NCBI RefSeq assembly: GCF_002283365.1
Contig: NZ_MQWD01000001.1
Span: 2,279,665-2,343,664 of the forward strand
Source: Rubrivirga marina
GTDB lineage: Bacteria > Bacteroidota > Rhodothermia > Rhodothermales > Rubricoccaceae
DNA length: 64,000 bases
Reading direction: 5' to 3'
In this document: positions 26,109 to 34,277 of the stretch, in pieces
Position numbering within the stretch: position 1 is the first letter of the stretch
How the letters are laid out: each line of letters opens with the position of its first letter
Program-made: the position numbers and the translations under genes
The notes under the pieces: generated by a model
Seen by the model: only the letters and a program-made list of their open reading frames with translations
What the model was told of the DNA's origin: nothing
The model's database searches: none

Positions 26109-26118
26109 TCGGCGCCGA
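26109..26118. terminator. Core palindrome downstream of the siderophore receptor gene
   Basis: TCGGCGCCGA lies 15-24 nt beyond the receptor stop codon at 26133, in the 147-bp spacer before uvrA. It is a short form of the recurring 3'-end palindrome; the outer arms are imperfect. Confidence 0.4.
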
Positions 26119-26132
26119 GGAGGGCCGGGCCG

Positions 26133-28478
26133 TCAGCGCACGATGGCCACGCCGAGGCGGATGTCCCGCGGGCGCGTCGGCCAGGCGACGAGGAGCGGCT
26201 CACCAGGCCGGCCGGGGCGCGTCTGGGCGGCCGTGTAGCCGCGGGCGTCGAGCGCGTTGCGGACGTCGAGCCGGAGCCCGACGCCGTGCCCGAGCGCGAT
26301 CTCGGCGCCGAGGTCGACGAGCGCGTGGGCGGGGAGATCTACCGTTCCACCAAGGCTGCCGGACCGCGTGCCCTGCGTCCACACGCCGCCCCTCAGCGCG
26401 AGACGCCCAGTCTGCCACTCGGCCCAGGCGCTGCCCGCGTGGCGGGGCGCGTACGGGAGCGGCGTGCCCGGCGCCACGTTGTCGTCCTCGACCACCTCGG
26501 CGTCGAGGCGGGCGTAGCTGGCGAGGACGGTGAGGCCGGGGAGGGGCTCGGCGCGGAGGTCGACCTCGACGCCTCGGCTCCGCTGGCGGCCCGTCTGGTC
26601 GTAGAAGCCGCCGGGGCCTGCCGTAAGGGCGTCGTCCTTACGGATCCAGAAGGCGGCGAGTGTGGCGGCGGCGCGGCGGCCGTCGACCTTCAGCCCCCCC
26701 TCGACCTGCACGCCGCGCGTCGGCTCGAACGGCTCGCCGTTCCGGTCGACGCGCTCGACGATCGGGTTAAACGAGGCGCCGGTCGAGGCGTAGAGCGCGA
26801 GGCCCGGCGCCGGCTCGACCACGAGCCCGGCCGACGGCGTGACGGCCGTGACCTGCCCGTCGCGTTCGCTCGTGCCGGCCGGCGCGTCGGGCGTGTCCGC
26901 GAGCGCGAAAATGGTGGCGCCGTAGCGGACGTGCGACAATCGCGCCGCCGCGACGGCATGAATGGCCACGCGGCCGATTCGGAGCGTCGCCCGGTCCTGC
27001 ACGAACGCGCCGACGTCGAGGCCGCGGACGGTGGCGTCGAGGTAGGACGTGTCGCGCGAGCGGTCGACGCCGGTTGGCGTCGGGTTTAGGAGATCGACAG
27101 GGGGGAGGGTGGCGAAGTCGAGGCCGTCGGGCCCGGCCTCGAGGCGGGCGGAGCCGTCGGCCTGGGCCCAGGCGCGGATGCCCTCGGCGCCGAGCGTGAC
27201 CTCGTGGGCGACGGCCCCGGTCTCGGCGCGGAGGTCGGCGAAGGCCGTGGCCTTGAGGTAGGTGAAGCCGAGGCCTTCGCGCTGGAGCGTCCGCGCGACC
27301 GAGGGGGGCGCGGCGGCCGCCAGCCCGTCGAGTTCGAGCGCGTCGCGGTCGAGGACGTAGCGGCCGATCGACAGCCCGCCCCGCAGGCCGAACGATGGCC
27401 GCCGCCGCCAGCTCGCGCTCGTGAACAGGGCGGCGGAGCGCCAGCGGTGCACGGCGTCGGGCTCGCCGAAGAAGCGGTCGGTGGGCACGGCGTCGAGATC
27501 GTCTGCGTCGGCGCCGAGGGCGGCGAGGCCGGGGTCGAACGTCGTCTCGGCCGCGACCGCCTCGGCGTCGGCGTCGAGGGTGAGGGGGCCGCGCTGCCAT
27601 CGGACGGCCGGGGCGACGAAGGCCGTCGTCCCCGCCACGTCGCCCCGAACCACGTCGCGCTCGGCCGAGGCGTCGAGCCGCGTGGCGAGGCCGCCGACGG
27701 GGCCGCCCGCCTCGATCGCGATCCGGCCGCTCCCGAGCGATCCGCCCGTGCCCTCGACCGCGAGCTGGCGACGGCCGAGCGGCCCTTTCGTCACGAAGTT
27801 GACCACGCCGCCCGGCTCCAGCCGCCCGTACAGCACCGACGCCGGGCCGCGCAGGACCTCGACGCGCGCGACGTTGGCCTGGAGCCCGTCGAAGAGGTAC
27901 GGCACCTCGACGCCGTTGCGGCGGACGCCGCCGCCCGTCCGGTCGGTCTCGAAGCCGCGGAGGACGGGGCGCGCGCCGGGCTCGCCTTCGGCGCGGACCG
28001 CCACGCCGGGCACGTTGCGGAGGGCGTCGGCGGCGTCGCGGGCGCCCTGGGCGTCGAGGACCGCCGCCGACAGCACCGACACGGCCTGCGGCACGAGGAG
28101 CACGGGCGCGTCGGCACGGGTGGCCGTCTCGGTCCGCCGCGCCTGGACGACGACCTCGGCGGCCGTGAGCGCCTCGGGCACGAGCGCGAGGTCGAGCCAC
28201 GTGGTCTGCCCAGCGACCACGACCACGATCGTGTCGAGGCGGGCGTACCCGAGCGCGCGGACCTGGACTGAGGCGCGGCCGGCGGGTACGTCGAGCGCGA
28301 CCCGGCCCGCGGCGTCCGTCGCGCGGGCACTCCCGGCGCCGTCGACCTCCACTCGGACGGCAGCGCCGACGACGGGGACGCCCGCCTCGGCGTCCGTGAC
28401 GACGCCCTCGAGGCGGCCCGTCTGCGCCCCCACGGAGGCCGCGAGGAGCGCGGCGAGCACGACGGCCGCGCGCCGCAC
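26133..28478 (-). CDS. TonB-dependent siderophore-type outer-membrane receptor
   Basis: The 781-residue protein starts with a signal peptide ([20 protein letters not shown]) and a carboxypeptidase-regulatory-like domain ([20 protein letters not shown]). A plug domain follows, with [32 protein letters not shown] and [19 protein letters not shown] typical of FhuA/FpvA-like receptors. The rest is a beta-barrel ending [13 protein letters not shown]. Substrate is probably a ferric siderophore or related chelate, energised by TonB. The ATG directly abuts the stop of the upstream lipoprotein gene (zero spacing), so the two are co-expressed. Confidence 0.9.
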   Translation of the reverse strand: MRRAAVVLAALLAASVGAQTGRLEGVVTDAEAGVPVVGAAVRVEVDGAGSARATDAAGRVALDVPAGRASVQVRALGYARLDTIVVVVAGQTTWLDLALVPEALTAAEVVVQARRTETATRADAPVLLVPQAVSVLSAAVLDAQGARDAADALRNVPGVAVRAEGEPGARPVLRGFETDRTGGGVRRNGVEVPYLFDGLQANVARVEVLRGPASVLYGRLEPGGVVNFVTKGPLGRRQLAVEGTGGSLGSGRIAIEAGGPVGGLATRLDASAERDVVRGDVAGTTAFVAPAVRWQRGPLTLDADAEAVAAETTFDPGLAALGADADDLDAVPTDRFFGEPDAVHRWRSAALFTSASWRRRPSFGLRGGLSIGRYVLDRDALELDGLAAAAPPSVARTLQREGLGFTYLKATAFADLRAETGAVAHEVTLGAEGIRAWAQADGSARLEAGPDGLDFATLPPVDLLNPTPTGVDRSRDTSYLDATVRGLDVGAFVQDRATLRIGRVAIHAVAAARLSHVRYGATIFALADTPDAPAGTSERDGQVTAVTPSAGLVVEPAPGLALYASTGASFNPIVERVDRNGEPFEPTRGVQVEGGLKVDGRRAAATLAAFWIRKDDALTAGPGGFYDQTGRQRSRGVEVDLRAEPLPGLTVLASYARLDAEVVEDDNVAPGTPLPYAPRHAGSAWAEWQTGRLALRGGVWTQGTRSGSLGGTVDLPAHALVDLGAEIALGHGVGLRLDVRNALDARGYTAAQTRPGRPGEPLLVAWPTRPRDIRLGVAIVR

Positions 28479-28955
28479 CTACTGCCGGGCGATCCCGAGG
28501 ACCACGTCGCCCTCGAACCCGATCTGGAGGTTGCCGAGGAGCTGCTCGACGATGACGGCCGGGGCGGTCAGCGTGACGCGGTCCTCGCTCGTGGCGTCGG
28601 CGCGGAAGGTCGGCGCGAGCGTCGTGCCGCCGGCGGCCACGAGGAGCGAGAGCGTCTTGGCCGCCGCGACGGCCTGGTACGTCCCCGTCTGCGTCACGTC
28701 AGCCTGGCCGGCGGCGTTGACGAGGGCAGAGAAGTCGGCGATGAGCTGGAACGAGCGGTCCGACTCGAAGTCGACCGCGAGGTCGTCGAGGAGGGTCTGG
28801 ATCTCGGCCGTCCGGTCGCCGGAGTCGTCGGCGATGCTGACGAGCGTCCACGAGCCGACGTAGAAGTCGGCGTCGAGGGTGAGCTCGTCGCCGGTGCTGT
28901 CGCAGCCGGCGGCGGCGAGCGCCAGGAGCAGGAGGGGGAGGAGGCGGGGGCGCAT
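28479..28955 (-). CDS. Small lipoprotein paired with TonB receptor
   Basis: The 158-residue product begins MRPRLLPLLLLALAAAGCDS with lipobox AAGC. The mature part has FYVGSWTLVSIADDSGDRT, resembling the opening strand of lipocalin-like envelope proteins, then beta-rich sequence (TGTYQAVAAAKTLSLLVAAG). It is the first gene of a two-gene operon; its stop touches the receptor start. A TACCTTCG box lies 20 nt upstream. A role as accessory ligand-binding lipoprotein for the receptor is inferred from context only. Confidence 0.8.
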   Translation of the reverse strand: MRPRLLPLLLLALAAAGCDSTGDELTLDADFYVGSWTLVSIADDSGDRTAEIQTLLDDLAVDFESDRSFQLIADFSALVNAAGQADVTQTGTYQAVAAAKTLSLLVAAGGTTLAPTFRADATSEDRVTLTAPAVIVEQLLGNLQIGFEGDVVLGIARQ

Positions 28956-28975
28956 CGGGGTGGGGGTGGGACGCC

Positions 28976-28983
28976 CGAAGGTA
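28976..28983 (-). promoter_or_regulatory. Candidate -7 box of lipoprotein-TonB receptor operon
   Basis: The minus strand reads TACCTTCG, ending 20 nt before the lipoprotein start codon. Sequence and spacing match the other TACCTT boxes. No Fur-like palindrome was recognised beside it. Confidence 0.45.
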
Positions 28984-29016
28984 GGCCGCCCCCGCCCGGA
29001 TCGATCCGCCTCGGCG

Positions 29017-29718
29017 TCAGCGCCGGTCGACGTACGTCCCCCCGTTGGCCTCGGCGAGGCGGCGGAGGAAGTCGGCGTCCTGGTCCGGCCCGAGGCCGAT
29101 GGTGTGGAGCGTGACGCCGCCGCGGTTGAGCTGGCGCGAGCGCTGGACGATCTCGTCGGCCGAGGCGTCGGTCGGCTGGCCGTCGGTCATGAGGAAGACC
29201 GTCGTCACGCCAGGCACGCCGAAGGTCCGCTCGAGCGCCGCCAGGATGGGCGTGCCGCCATTCGCGTCGAGGGCGTTCACGTGCGTCATCGCGAGCGACT
29301 TGTTGTTGCCCGCGGCCGCGACCGGCGTGTCCCGCCAGAAGTCGTGGGCGTCGCCGAACGTCTGGACGGTAAACAGGGTCGAGTTGTCGAGCCCGCGGAT
29401 GACTGGGATCAGTTCGCGCTTGGCGCCGCCGAGCTTGGTCGCCTCGCCGCGGACCTGGCCGCCGAGGAGCCGCCCGACGCGCCCGCCGACGGTGTTCTGG
29501 ACGGCGTCGCCGGCCTCGCGCGCCGCGACGCCGCGGGCCTGGTCTTCGAGCGTGCCTTCCTGCTTGCCCTCCATGCTGCCCGAGACGTCGATCACGAAGA
29601 CGACGGTCTCGCCGGGCAGGGTGGTGTCGATGCCGTAGTAGTCGGACGAGGCCTGGACTGCGTAGCACCCCGACAGGAGCGCGAACGCGAGGAGAACGGG
29701 GGGGATGCGGCGGGACAT
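29017..29718 (-). CDS. VWA-domain lipoprotein
   Basis: The 233-residue protein has a lipoprotein signal (MSRRIPPVLLAFALLSGCYA, lipobox LSGC) and a von Willebrand factor A domain. The MIDAS motif is VVFVIDVSGSMEG, with TDGQPTD providing the later Asp and THVNALDANGGTP the Thr region. Between them, EGTLEDQARGVAAREAGDAV then QNTVGGRVGRLLGGQ is an unusual amphipathic insertion inside the VWA fold. It probably binds proteins through a metal ion at the cell envelope; the partner is unknown. Confidence 0.85.
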   Translation of the reverse strand: MSRRIPPVLLAFALLSGCYAVQASSDYYGIDTTLPGETVVFVIDVSGSMEGKQEGTLEDQARGVAAREAGDAVQNTVGGRVGRLLGGQVRGEATKLGGAKRELIPVIRGLDNSTLFTVQTFGDAHDFWRDTPVAAAGNNKSLAMTHVNALDANGGTPILAALERTFGVPGVTTVFLMTDGQPTDASADEIVQRSRQLNRGGVTLHTIGLGPDQDADFLRRLAEANGGTYVDRR

Positions 29719-29792
29719 GGCGGGAGGGGGAGGATGATTCCTCCATCACCCGAAATCGTCCTCCGGGGCATCACGTCGGCGCCCCGTTTTCG

Positions 29793-30974
29793 TCAGGCCG
29801 CCTCCGAGAGCCCGGCCTGGGCGACGGCCCCGTCGAGGCCGGACGAGACAACGGGCGACTCGTCGGCGGACTTCCACGGGAGCTCCGGCCACCAGCGCTC
29901 CACGGCGGGCGGTGCTGTCGGCTCGATCGACTCGCCCGGGCGGGGGACGCAGACGGGCACGCCCGCGGCCTCCGCCGCGACCACTACGCGCTCGGCCGGC
30001 TCCGTCCACCCGTGGAACGCGAGGTTGAACGTGCCCCAGTGGACCGGGACGAGCAGCCCGCCTCGGGCCTCCTCGACGGCCCGGACGGCCTGCTCCGGCC
30101 CCATGTGGACGTCCGCCCAGGTCGCGTTGTACGCGCCGACCTCGGCGAGCGTCGCGTCGAACGGGCCGAGTCGCTCGCCGACCTCGGAAAAGTGCGGGCC
30201 GAAGCCGCCGTCGCCGGTCGCGTAGAGCCGCGCCTCGTCGGCGAGGACCGCCCAGCCGCTCCACAGCGTCCGGTTCCGGTCATCCAGGAAGCGGCCCGAG
30301 AAGTGGCGGGCCGGCGTGCACACGAGGCGGATGCCCGCGACCTCGGCCTCGTCCCACCAGTCGCACTCCGTGATCCGGTCCGCCGGCACGCCCCACCGCT
30401 CGAGGTGCGCGCCGACGCCGAGCGGACACACCCACCGCGGCACCCGATCCGCTAGCCGGCGGACCGTCGCGTGGTCGAGGTGGTCGTAGTGGTCGTGCGT
30501 CAGGACGACGGCGTCGAGGTCGGGGACCTCGGCAAGCCGCAGCGGCGGCTCGAAAAAGCGGGCGACGCCGAAGAGCGGACCCGGCGATGCGTTCCGGCTG
30601 AACACGGGGTCGATCAAGAGCCGCCGGCCTGCGATCTCGACGAGCGTCGTCCCGTGCCCGAGCCACGTCAGGCGGAGCCGCTGCGGCGCCTCGAAGTCGG
30701 CGCGGGTGCGGGCGACGGTGGGAATGGGCGCGTCGGGCGTGCGGAGGCCGTCGCCGCCGAAAAACCACTCCCAGATGGCGCCGGGCGAGCCGGATGACCG
30801 CATCGGGAGCGGGTTGCGGAACGCGCCACCGTCCCACTGCGGGGACCGACGCATCCGGTCGAGGCGGGCGCCCTCGGGCGCGGCGCCGAACGTCGGGTGG
30901 CGGAGGGCGGCGAGCGTGCCGCCGACGGCGCCGGCGACGAGGCCGCCGGCCACGAGATTGCGGGACAAGGACAT
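29793..30974 (-). CDS. MBL-fold metallo-hydrolase (NAPE-PLD/UlaG-like)
   Basis: The 393-residue protein carries the metallo-beta-lactamase motif VLTHDHYDHLDHATV, a later His in PARHFSGR, Asp in YATGDGGFG and His in LVPVHWGTFNLAF, consistent with a dinuclear metal hydrolase of the NAPE-PLD/RomA type. The N-terminus SLSRNLVAGGLVAGAVGG looks like a membrane anchor or signal. The gene starts 3 nt after the stop of the upstream SDR gene, so they form an operon. The substrate may be a lipid or cyclic ester. Confidence 0.87.
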   Translation of the reverse strand: MSLSRNLVAGGLVAGAVGGTLAALRHPTFGAAPEGARLDRMRRSPQWDGGAFRNPLPMRSSGSPGAIWEWFFGGDGLRTPDAPIPTVARTRADFEAPQRLRLTWLGHGTTLVEIAGRRLLIDPVFSRNASPGPLFGVARFFEPPLRLAEVPDLDAVVLTHDHYDHLDHATVRRLADRVPRWVCPLGVGAHLERWGVPADRITECDWWDEAEVAGIRLVCTPARHFSGRFLDDRNRTLWSGWAVLADEARLYATGDGGFGPHFSEVGERLGPFDATLAEVGAYNATWADVHMGPEQAVRAVEEARGGLLVPVHWGTFNLAFHGWTEPAERVVVAAEAAGVPVCVPRPGESIEPTAPPAVERWWPELPWKSADESPVVSSGLDGAVAQAGLSEAA

Positions 30975-30977
30975 CGT

Positions 30978-31793
30978 CTACTTGAGTTGAGAGCGGAGGA
31001 GAGTGTCGAAGGCGCGGTCGGGGAGGAGGGCGCGAGCGGTCAGGAGCGCCCGCGCGTTGGCGCCGGCGACGTAGCGCGTCTTGGGCGAGTCGGCCTCGAC
31101 GGCCTCGACGATCACGTCGGCGATGACGGTCGGCGGGGAGCCCTCGGACCCCTCGAACAGCCGCGTCATCTTGGCGGTGAGGTCGGCGTAGGGTCCGGAC
31201 CCCGACGTCTCGTCCATGTGGTCCTGGGCGATGTCGCTCCACTCCGTCCGGATCGCGCCAGGCTCCACGATCACCACGTCGACGCCGTGCTCGGCGAGCT
31301 CCATGCGGAGGCTGTCGGAGAACCCCTCGAGGGCGTGCTTCGTGGCGTGGTACCAGGCGCCGAGCGGGAAGTAGACCTTGCCGCCCATCGACGACACGTT
31401 GACAATCGTCCCCGACTTCTGCGCGCGCATCGACGGGAGCACGAGCTGGATCATCCGCGCGAGGCCGAACAGGTTGACCTCGAACTGGCGGCGGGCCTCG
31501 TCGATCGGGACCTCCTCGACGGCGCCGTAGGAGCCGTACCCGGCGTTGTTGACGAGGGCGTCGACCCGCCCTTCGGCGTCGAGGATCGTCTGGACGGCGG
31601 CCTCCATCGAGGCGTCGTCGGTGACGTCGAGCGCGAGGGCGTGGCCGCCGCGCGCGCCGAGGTGGGCCATCCGATCGACGCGGCGGGCGGCGCCGTAGAC
31701 CGTGTGGCCGCGCTCGAGGAGCGCCTCGGCCGTCGCCAGGCCGATGCCCGACGAGGCGCCGGTGACGAGGATGACCTGCTTGGACGTCGACAT
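30978..31793 (-). CDS. Short-chain dehydrogenase/reductase
   Basis: The 271-residue classical SDR has the cofactor motif VTGASSGIGLATA, with Arg residues after the second strand (GAARRVDRM) suggesting NADP preference. LVNNAGYGSYG follows, with catalytic Ser in VNVSSMGGK and YHATK for Tyr and Lys. It is the first gene of an operon with the metallo-hydrolase and diverges from the MarR gene, which probably regulates it. The ATG at 31791-31793 fits the N-terminus STSKQVILVTG. Confidence 0.92.
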   Translation of the reverse strand: MSTSKQVILVTGASSGIGLATAEALLERGHTVYGAARRVDRMAHLGARGGHALALDVTDDASMEAAVQTILDAEGRVDALVNNAGYGSYGAVEEVPIDEARRQFEVNLFGLARMIQLVLPSMRAQKSGTIVNVSSMGGKVYFPLGAWYHATKHALEGFSDSLRMELAEHGVDVVIVEPGAIRTEWSDIAQDHMDETSGSGPYADLTAKMTRLFEGSEGSPPTVIADVIVEAVEADSPKTRYVAGANARALLTARALLPDRAFDTLLRSQLK

Positions 31794-31839
31794 GGGAGGC
31801 GGGGGAAAGGAGAGCTCTCTACCGGGCGCGCCCCTTGAT

Positions 31840-31872
31840 GTTTCAAAGATTGAACCATCCGATTGTGAAACC
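31840..31872. promoter_or_regulatory. Candidate MarR operator in SDR/MarR divergent region
   Basis: An AT-rich island in the 123-bp divergent spacer contains TTCAA-AGA-TTGAA (31842-31854), and an outer inverted pair GTTTCA (31840-31845)/TGAAAC (31866-31871). MarR-family dimers bind such short palindromes. The site lies just upstream of the MarR promoter box. Confidence 0.5.
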
Positions 31873-31889
31873 ACCGTGCGCCGTTTCGG

Positions 31890-31897
31890 TACCTTCC
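31890..31897 (+). promoter_or_regulatory. Candidate -7 box of the MarR gene
   Basis: TACCTTCC ends 19 nt before the GTG start at 31917. A TTG at 31863-31865 within the candidate operator could act as the -33 element (24 nt between), so repressor binding there would block the gene. Confidence 0.45.
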
Positions 31898-31916
31898 GGC
31901 CCGCCTCGACGCCCCG

Positions 31917-32363
31917 GTGCCCGACCCCACGCCCGACCAGCTCCACGCCTTCGCGGCGTCGCTCCGCACGCTCAGCGTGCTGTTCGCCCGCGTGGCCGCC
32001 GAGCAGTCGGCCGCGCACGGGACGTTCGGGAAGCAGGAGCTCCGCGCGCTCGACGTGCTGGGCGTCCGCGGGCCGAGCCGGATGGGGGAGCTGGCCGAGC
32101 ACCTCGGGGTGGGCCAGAGCGCCGTGACGCCGCTCGTCGACCGGCTCGTGGAGGCGGGCACCGTCCGCCGGCGGCAGAGCGAGGCCGACCGCCGCGTGTG
32201 GCTCGTGGAGTTGACGGACGACGGCGAGGGCGTCTTCCAGGCCGAGAGCGCGGCGTACGAGCGCGTCGCCGCGGCCATGCTCGACCCGCTCACCGAGGCG
32301 GACCGGGAGGCGCTCCTCGGGCTGTTGGCGCGCGTGGGCGAGGCCGTCGAAGCGAAAGTGTGA
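31917..32363 (+). CDS. MarR-family transcriptional regulator
   Basis: The 148-residue protein has a winged helix-turn-helix of MarR type: SRMGELAEHLGVGQSAVTPL as the recognition region, then VDRLVEAGTVRRRQSEADRR for the wing, with helical dimerisation ends. It is divergent from the SDR/metallo-hydrolase operon, the usual arrangement for a local repressor. No conserved redox Cys is present, so sensing is probably by small-molecule binding. The GTG start at 31917 is supported by the upstream TACCTTCC box. Confidence 0.92.
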   Translation: MPDPTPDQLHAFAASLRTLSVLFARVAAEQSAAHGTFGKQELRALDVLGVRGPSRMGELAEHLGVGQSAVTPLVDRLVEAGTVRRRQSEADRRVWLVELTDDGEGVFQAESAAYERVAAAMLDPLTEADREALLGLLARVGEAVEAKV

Positions 32364-32454
32364 GATTGAGCAGTGAGGGGCGTCCAACGAGGAGGACGAT
32401 CTGCGCGCGTCTGGGCGGGTTTCGTGGCGTCTGGGGCGTCGGCATGGCGGTTGT

Positions 32455-32470
32455 GTCACGAGAGTGTGAC
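32455..32470. promoter_or_regulatory. Inverted repeat upstream of Arg-rich lipoprotein
   Basis: GTCAC-N6-GTGAC lies 75 nt upstream of the next start codon in the 181-bp spacer. It might be an operator, but the arms are short. Nothing else recognisable was seen in this spacer. Confidence 0.25.
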
Positions 32471-32544
32471 CTCGCCCGCTCTTGTCGCGGCTCTCTCCGT
32501 GCGCCCCACCCAGCGCGACTGCGACCCCACCACTCTCCCCAGTC

Positions 32545-33510
32545 ATGAACCGATCGCTTCTTACGACGGCCGCACTCGCCGGCCTCTTCGCGCTGACCGG
32601 CTGTGCTAGCTACGGCCCCTATGGCGGTTACGGTGGCTATGGCGGCTCCGGCGACTACCGACGCGCCCCGAACCACGACGGCAACTACGGCCGGACCTCG
32701 GAGTACCGGCGGAACGTCGAGCGCGACGCGAACCAGTACGTCAACGAGCTCGACCGTTACCTCCGGATCTCGAACCGTGAGGAGCGCGCCATCCGCGACC
32801 TCCTCGTCCGGCGGACCTACGACCTCCTCGACCGGACGTCCTACGGCCGCCACGGCGGCGTCTACCCGTTCCCCCGCCGCGCCGGCCGCGCGCGGAGCTG
32901 GTGGTCGCAGGTCGACCGCGACATCGAGCGGATCCTCGACCGGCGCTACCGCGAGCCGTACCGCTACTACAACCAGCACGGTGGCCAGCGCTACAACGAG
33001 TACTACCGTCACCGCCAGTACGACGATCGTCGCGGCTGGTACGACACGCGCCGCGACAACCGCTACGACCGGCGAGACGACCGCCGTGACGATCGGTACG
33101 ACCGCCGCGATGACCGCAGAGACGACCGTCGCGACGACGCCCGTCGGGCCCGCGAGCGCGACCAGCGCCGAGCCGCCGAGCGGCGGGCCGAGGAGCGTCG
33201 GGAGCAGCAGCGCCGCGAGGCGCGACGCGCCCAGGAGCGCCGCGAGCAACAGCGCCGGGAGGCCCGCCGCGCTGAGGAGCGCCGCGAGGAGGCCCGCCGT
33301 GAGGCGCGCCAGCGTGCCGAGCGCGACCAGCAGCGCCGCGATCAGCGCCGCCGCGCCGAGCGCCGTGACGACCGGCGGGACGACCGCCGCACGGAGCCCC
33401 GCCGCGACACGCGCGAGGAGCGTCGGCAGTCCGAGCGCCGCGACGACCGCCGAGAGGACCGGAGCGACCGCCGCCGCGACCGCCGCCGCGGCGACAACGA
33501 CGACGATTGA
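32545..33510 (+). CDS. Arginine-rich low-complexity lipoprotein
   Basis: The 321-residue product starts MNRSLLTTAALAGLFALTGC with lipobox LTGC, then a Gly/Tyr-rich linker (YGPYGGYGGYGG). A more ordinary helical segment follows (RRNVERDANQYVNELDRYLR, REERAIRDLLVRRTYDLLDR). From about residue 160 to the end almost every residue is Arg, Asp, Glu, Gln or Ala, in iterations such as RRDDRRDDR and EERREQQRREARR, ending GDNDDD. Such a charged, repeat-driven tail on an envelope lipoprotein could bind polyanions such as LPS, DNA or polyphosphate; this is inference. No family was recognised. Confidence 0.8.
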   Translation: MNRSLLTTAALAGLFALTGCASYGPYGGYGGYGGSGDYRRAPNHDGNYGRTSEYRRNVERDANQYVNELDRYLRISNREERAIRDLLVRRTYDLLDRTSYGRHGGVYPFPRRAGRARSWWSQVDRDIERILDRRYREPYRYYNQHGGQRYNEYYRHRQYDDRRGWYDTRRDNRYDRRDDRRDDRYDRRDDRRDDRRDDARRARERDQRRAAERRAEERREQQRREARRAQERREQQRREARRAEERREEARREARQRAERDQQRRDQRRRAERRDDRRDDRRTEPRRDTREERRQSERRDDRREDRSDRRRDRRRGDNDDD

Positions 33511-33618
33511 GCTCGGGCCGGAGTCGTCCCCCCACGCGCCCGCTTCGGCTCCGGCCGGGGCGGGCGCCGTCGTGTCGGGCCGCCTCGGCGCACCGGTGGA
33601 CCGAGGCGGACGGGCCCG

Positions 33619-34215
33619 CTACGGGTAGCGCTCGCCGGCGGTGACCGCCAACTCGAGTCGGTTCTCCGGCGGCGGGAGCGGGCACGAGTACGTCGGGTTG
33701 TAGACGCAGTACGGGTGGTAGGCCCGGTTGAAGTCGAGCGCGTAGCGGCCCGCGGGCTGGAGCTCGAGGTCGAGGTAGCGCCCACCGCCGTACGTCCGGC
33801 GGCCGTTCGTGGCGTCGGTGAAGGGAACGAAGAGCCGCGGGTTCGGCCCCTCGACCGTCTCGAAGGCCTCCAGGCGTCGCTGGACGCCGCCGGCCTCGAA
33901 GACGAGGTCGCCCGCCGAGACGTAGCGGCGGAGCTCGCCTGTCGTCGTCGGGAAGCGGACGGTGTCGCGGTCGAGGGACGGCGCGAGGGCGGCCGGGACG
34001 GCGAACGTGGAGTCGTAGTCGAAGTACGTGAGGCCCTCGAACGCGGTGAGCGAGTTGGGGAGGAGCGGCGTGGTGGGCGAGCGGAAGAGCGAGTCGCGGT
34101 CGGCCACCCACCGCTGCCAGTCGGCCTCCAACGCGGCCCAGTCGAGGGCCGGCCCGGCCGGCTCGGAGGCGCAGCCGGCGGCGACGATCAGGAGGAGGAG
34201 GAGAAAGCGGCGCAC
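33619..34215 (-). CDS. DUF1684 domain lipoprotein
   Basis: The 198-residue protein starts at GTG 34215 with a lipoprotein signal (RRFLLLLLIVAAGCAS, lipobox AAGC). The body matches DUF1684: SPTTPLLPNSLTAFEGLTYF, RLFVPFTDATNGRRTYGGGR, ALDFNRAYHPYCVYNPTYSC and PLPPPENRLELAVTAGERYP. DUF1684 has no established activity. It converges with the Arg-rich lipoprotein gene and diverges from the first PQQ dehydrogenase, with a TAGCTTGG box 22 nt upstream. Confidence 0.88.
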   Translation of the reverse strand: MRRFLLLLLIVAAGCASEPAGPALDWAALEADWQRWVADRDSLFRSPTTPLLPNSLTAFEGLTYFDYDSTFAVPAALAPSLDRDTVRFPTTTGELRRYVSAGDLVFEAGGVQRRLEAFETVEGPNPRLFVPFTDATNGRRTYGGGRYLDLELQPAGRYALDFNRAYHPYCVYNPTYSCPLPPPENRLELAVTAGERYP

Positions 34216-34237
34216 AGAGAATGGGACGGAACCGCGA

Positions 34238-34258
34238 CCAAGCTACCGTCTACCTTGA
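34238..34258. promoter_or_regulatory. Back-to-back promoter boxes of DUF1684 and PQQ dehydrogenase genes
   Basis: TAGCTTGG on the minus strand (34238-34245) lies 22 nt before the DUF1684 start, and TACCTTGA on the plus strand (34251-34258) lies 19 nt before the dehydrogenase start. The two are 5 bp apart, so RNA polymerase binding should be mutually exclusive. Confidence 0.4.
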
Positions 34259-34277
34259 TTCCCCTCCCGCCACCGCC

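Noticed and set aside
32455-32470. CRP-like operator
   Set aside because: The half-sites are inverted relative to a CRP site (GTCAC-N6-GTGAC instead of TGTGA-N6-TCACA) and short, so it is kept only as a low-confidence inverted repeat.
33060-33500. CRISPR- or minisatellite-like repeats
   Set aside because: The repeating CGACGACCGC-type words are codons of the RRDD/RREARR tail in the Arg-rich lipoprotein; there are no conserved repeats with unique spacers.
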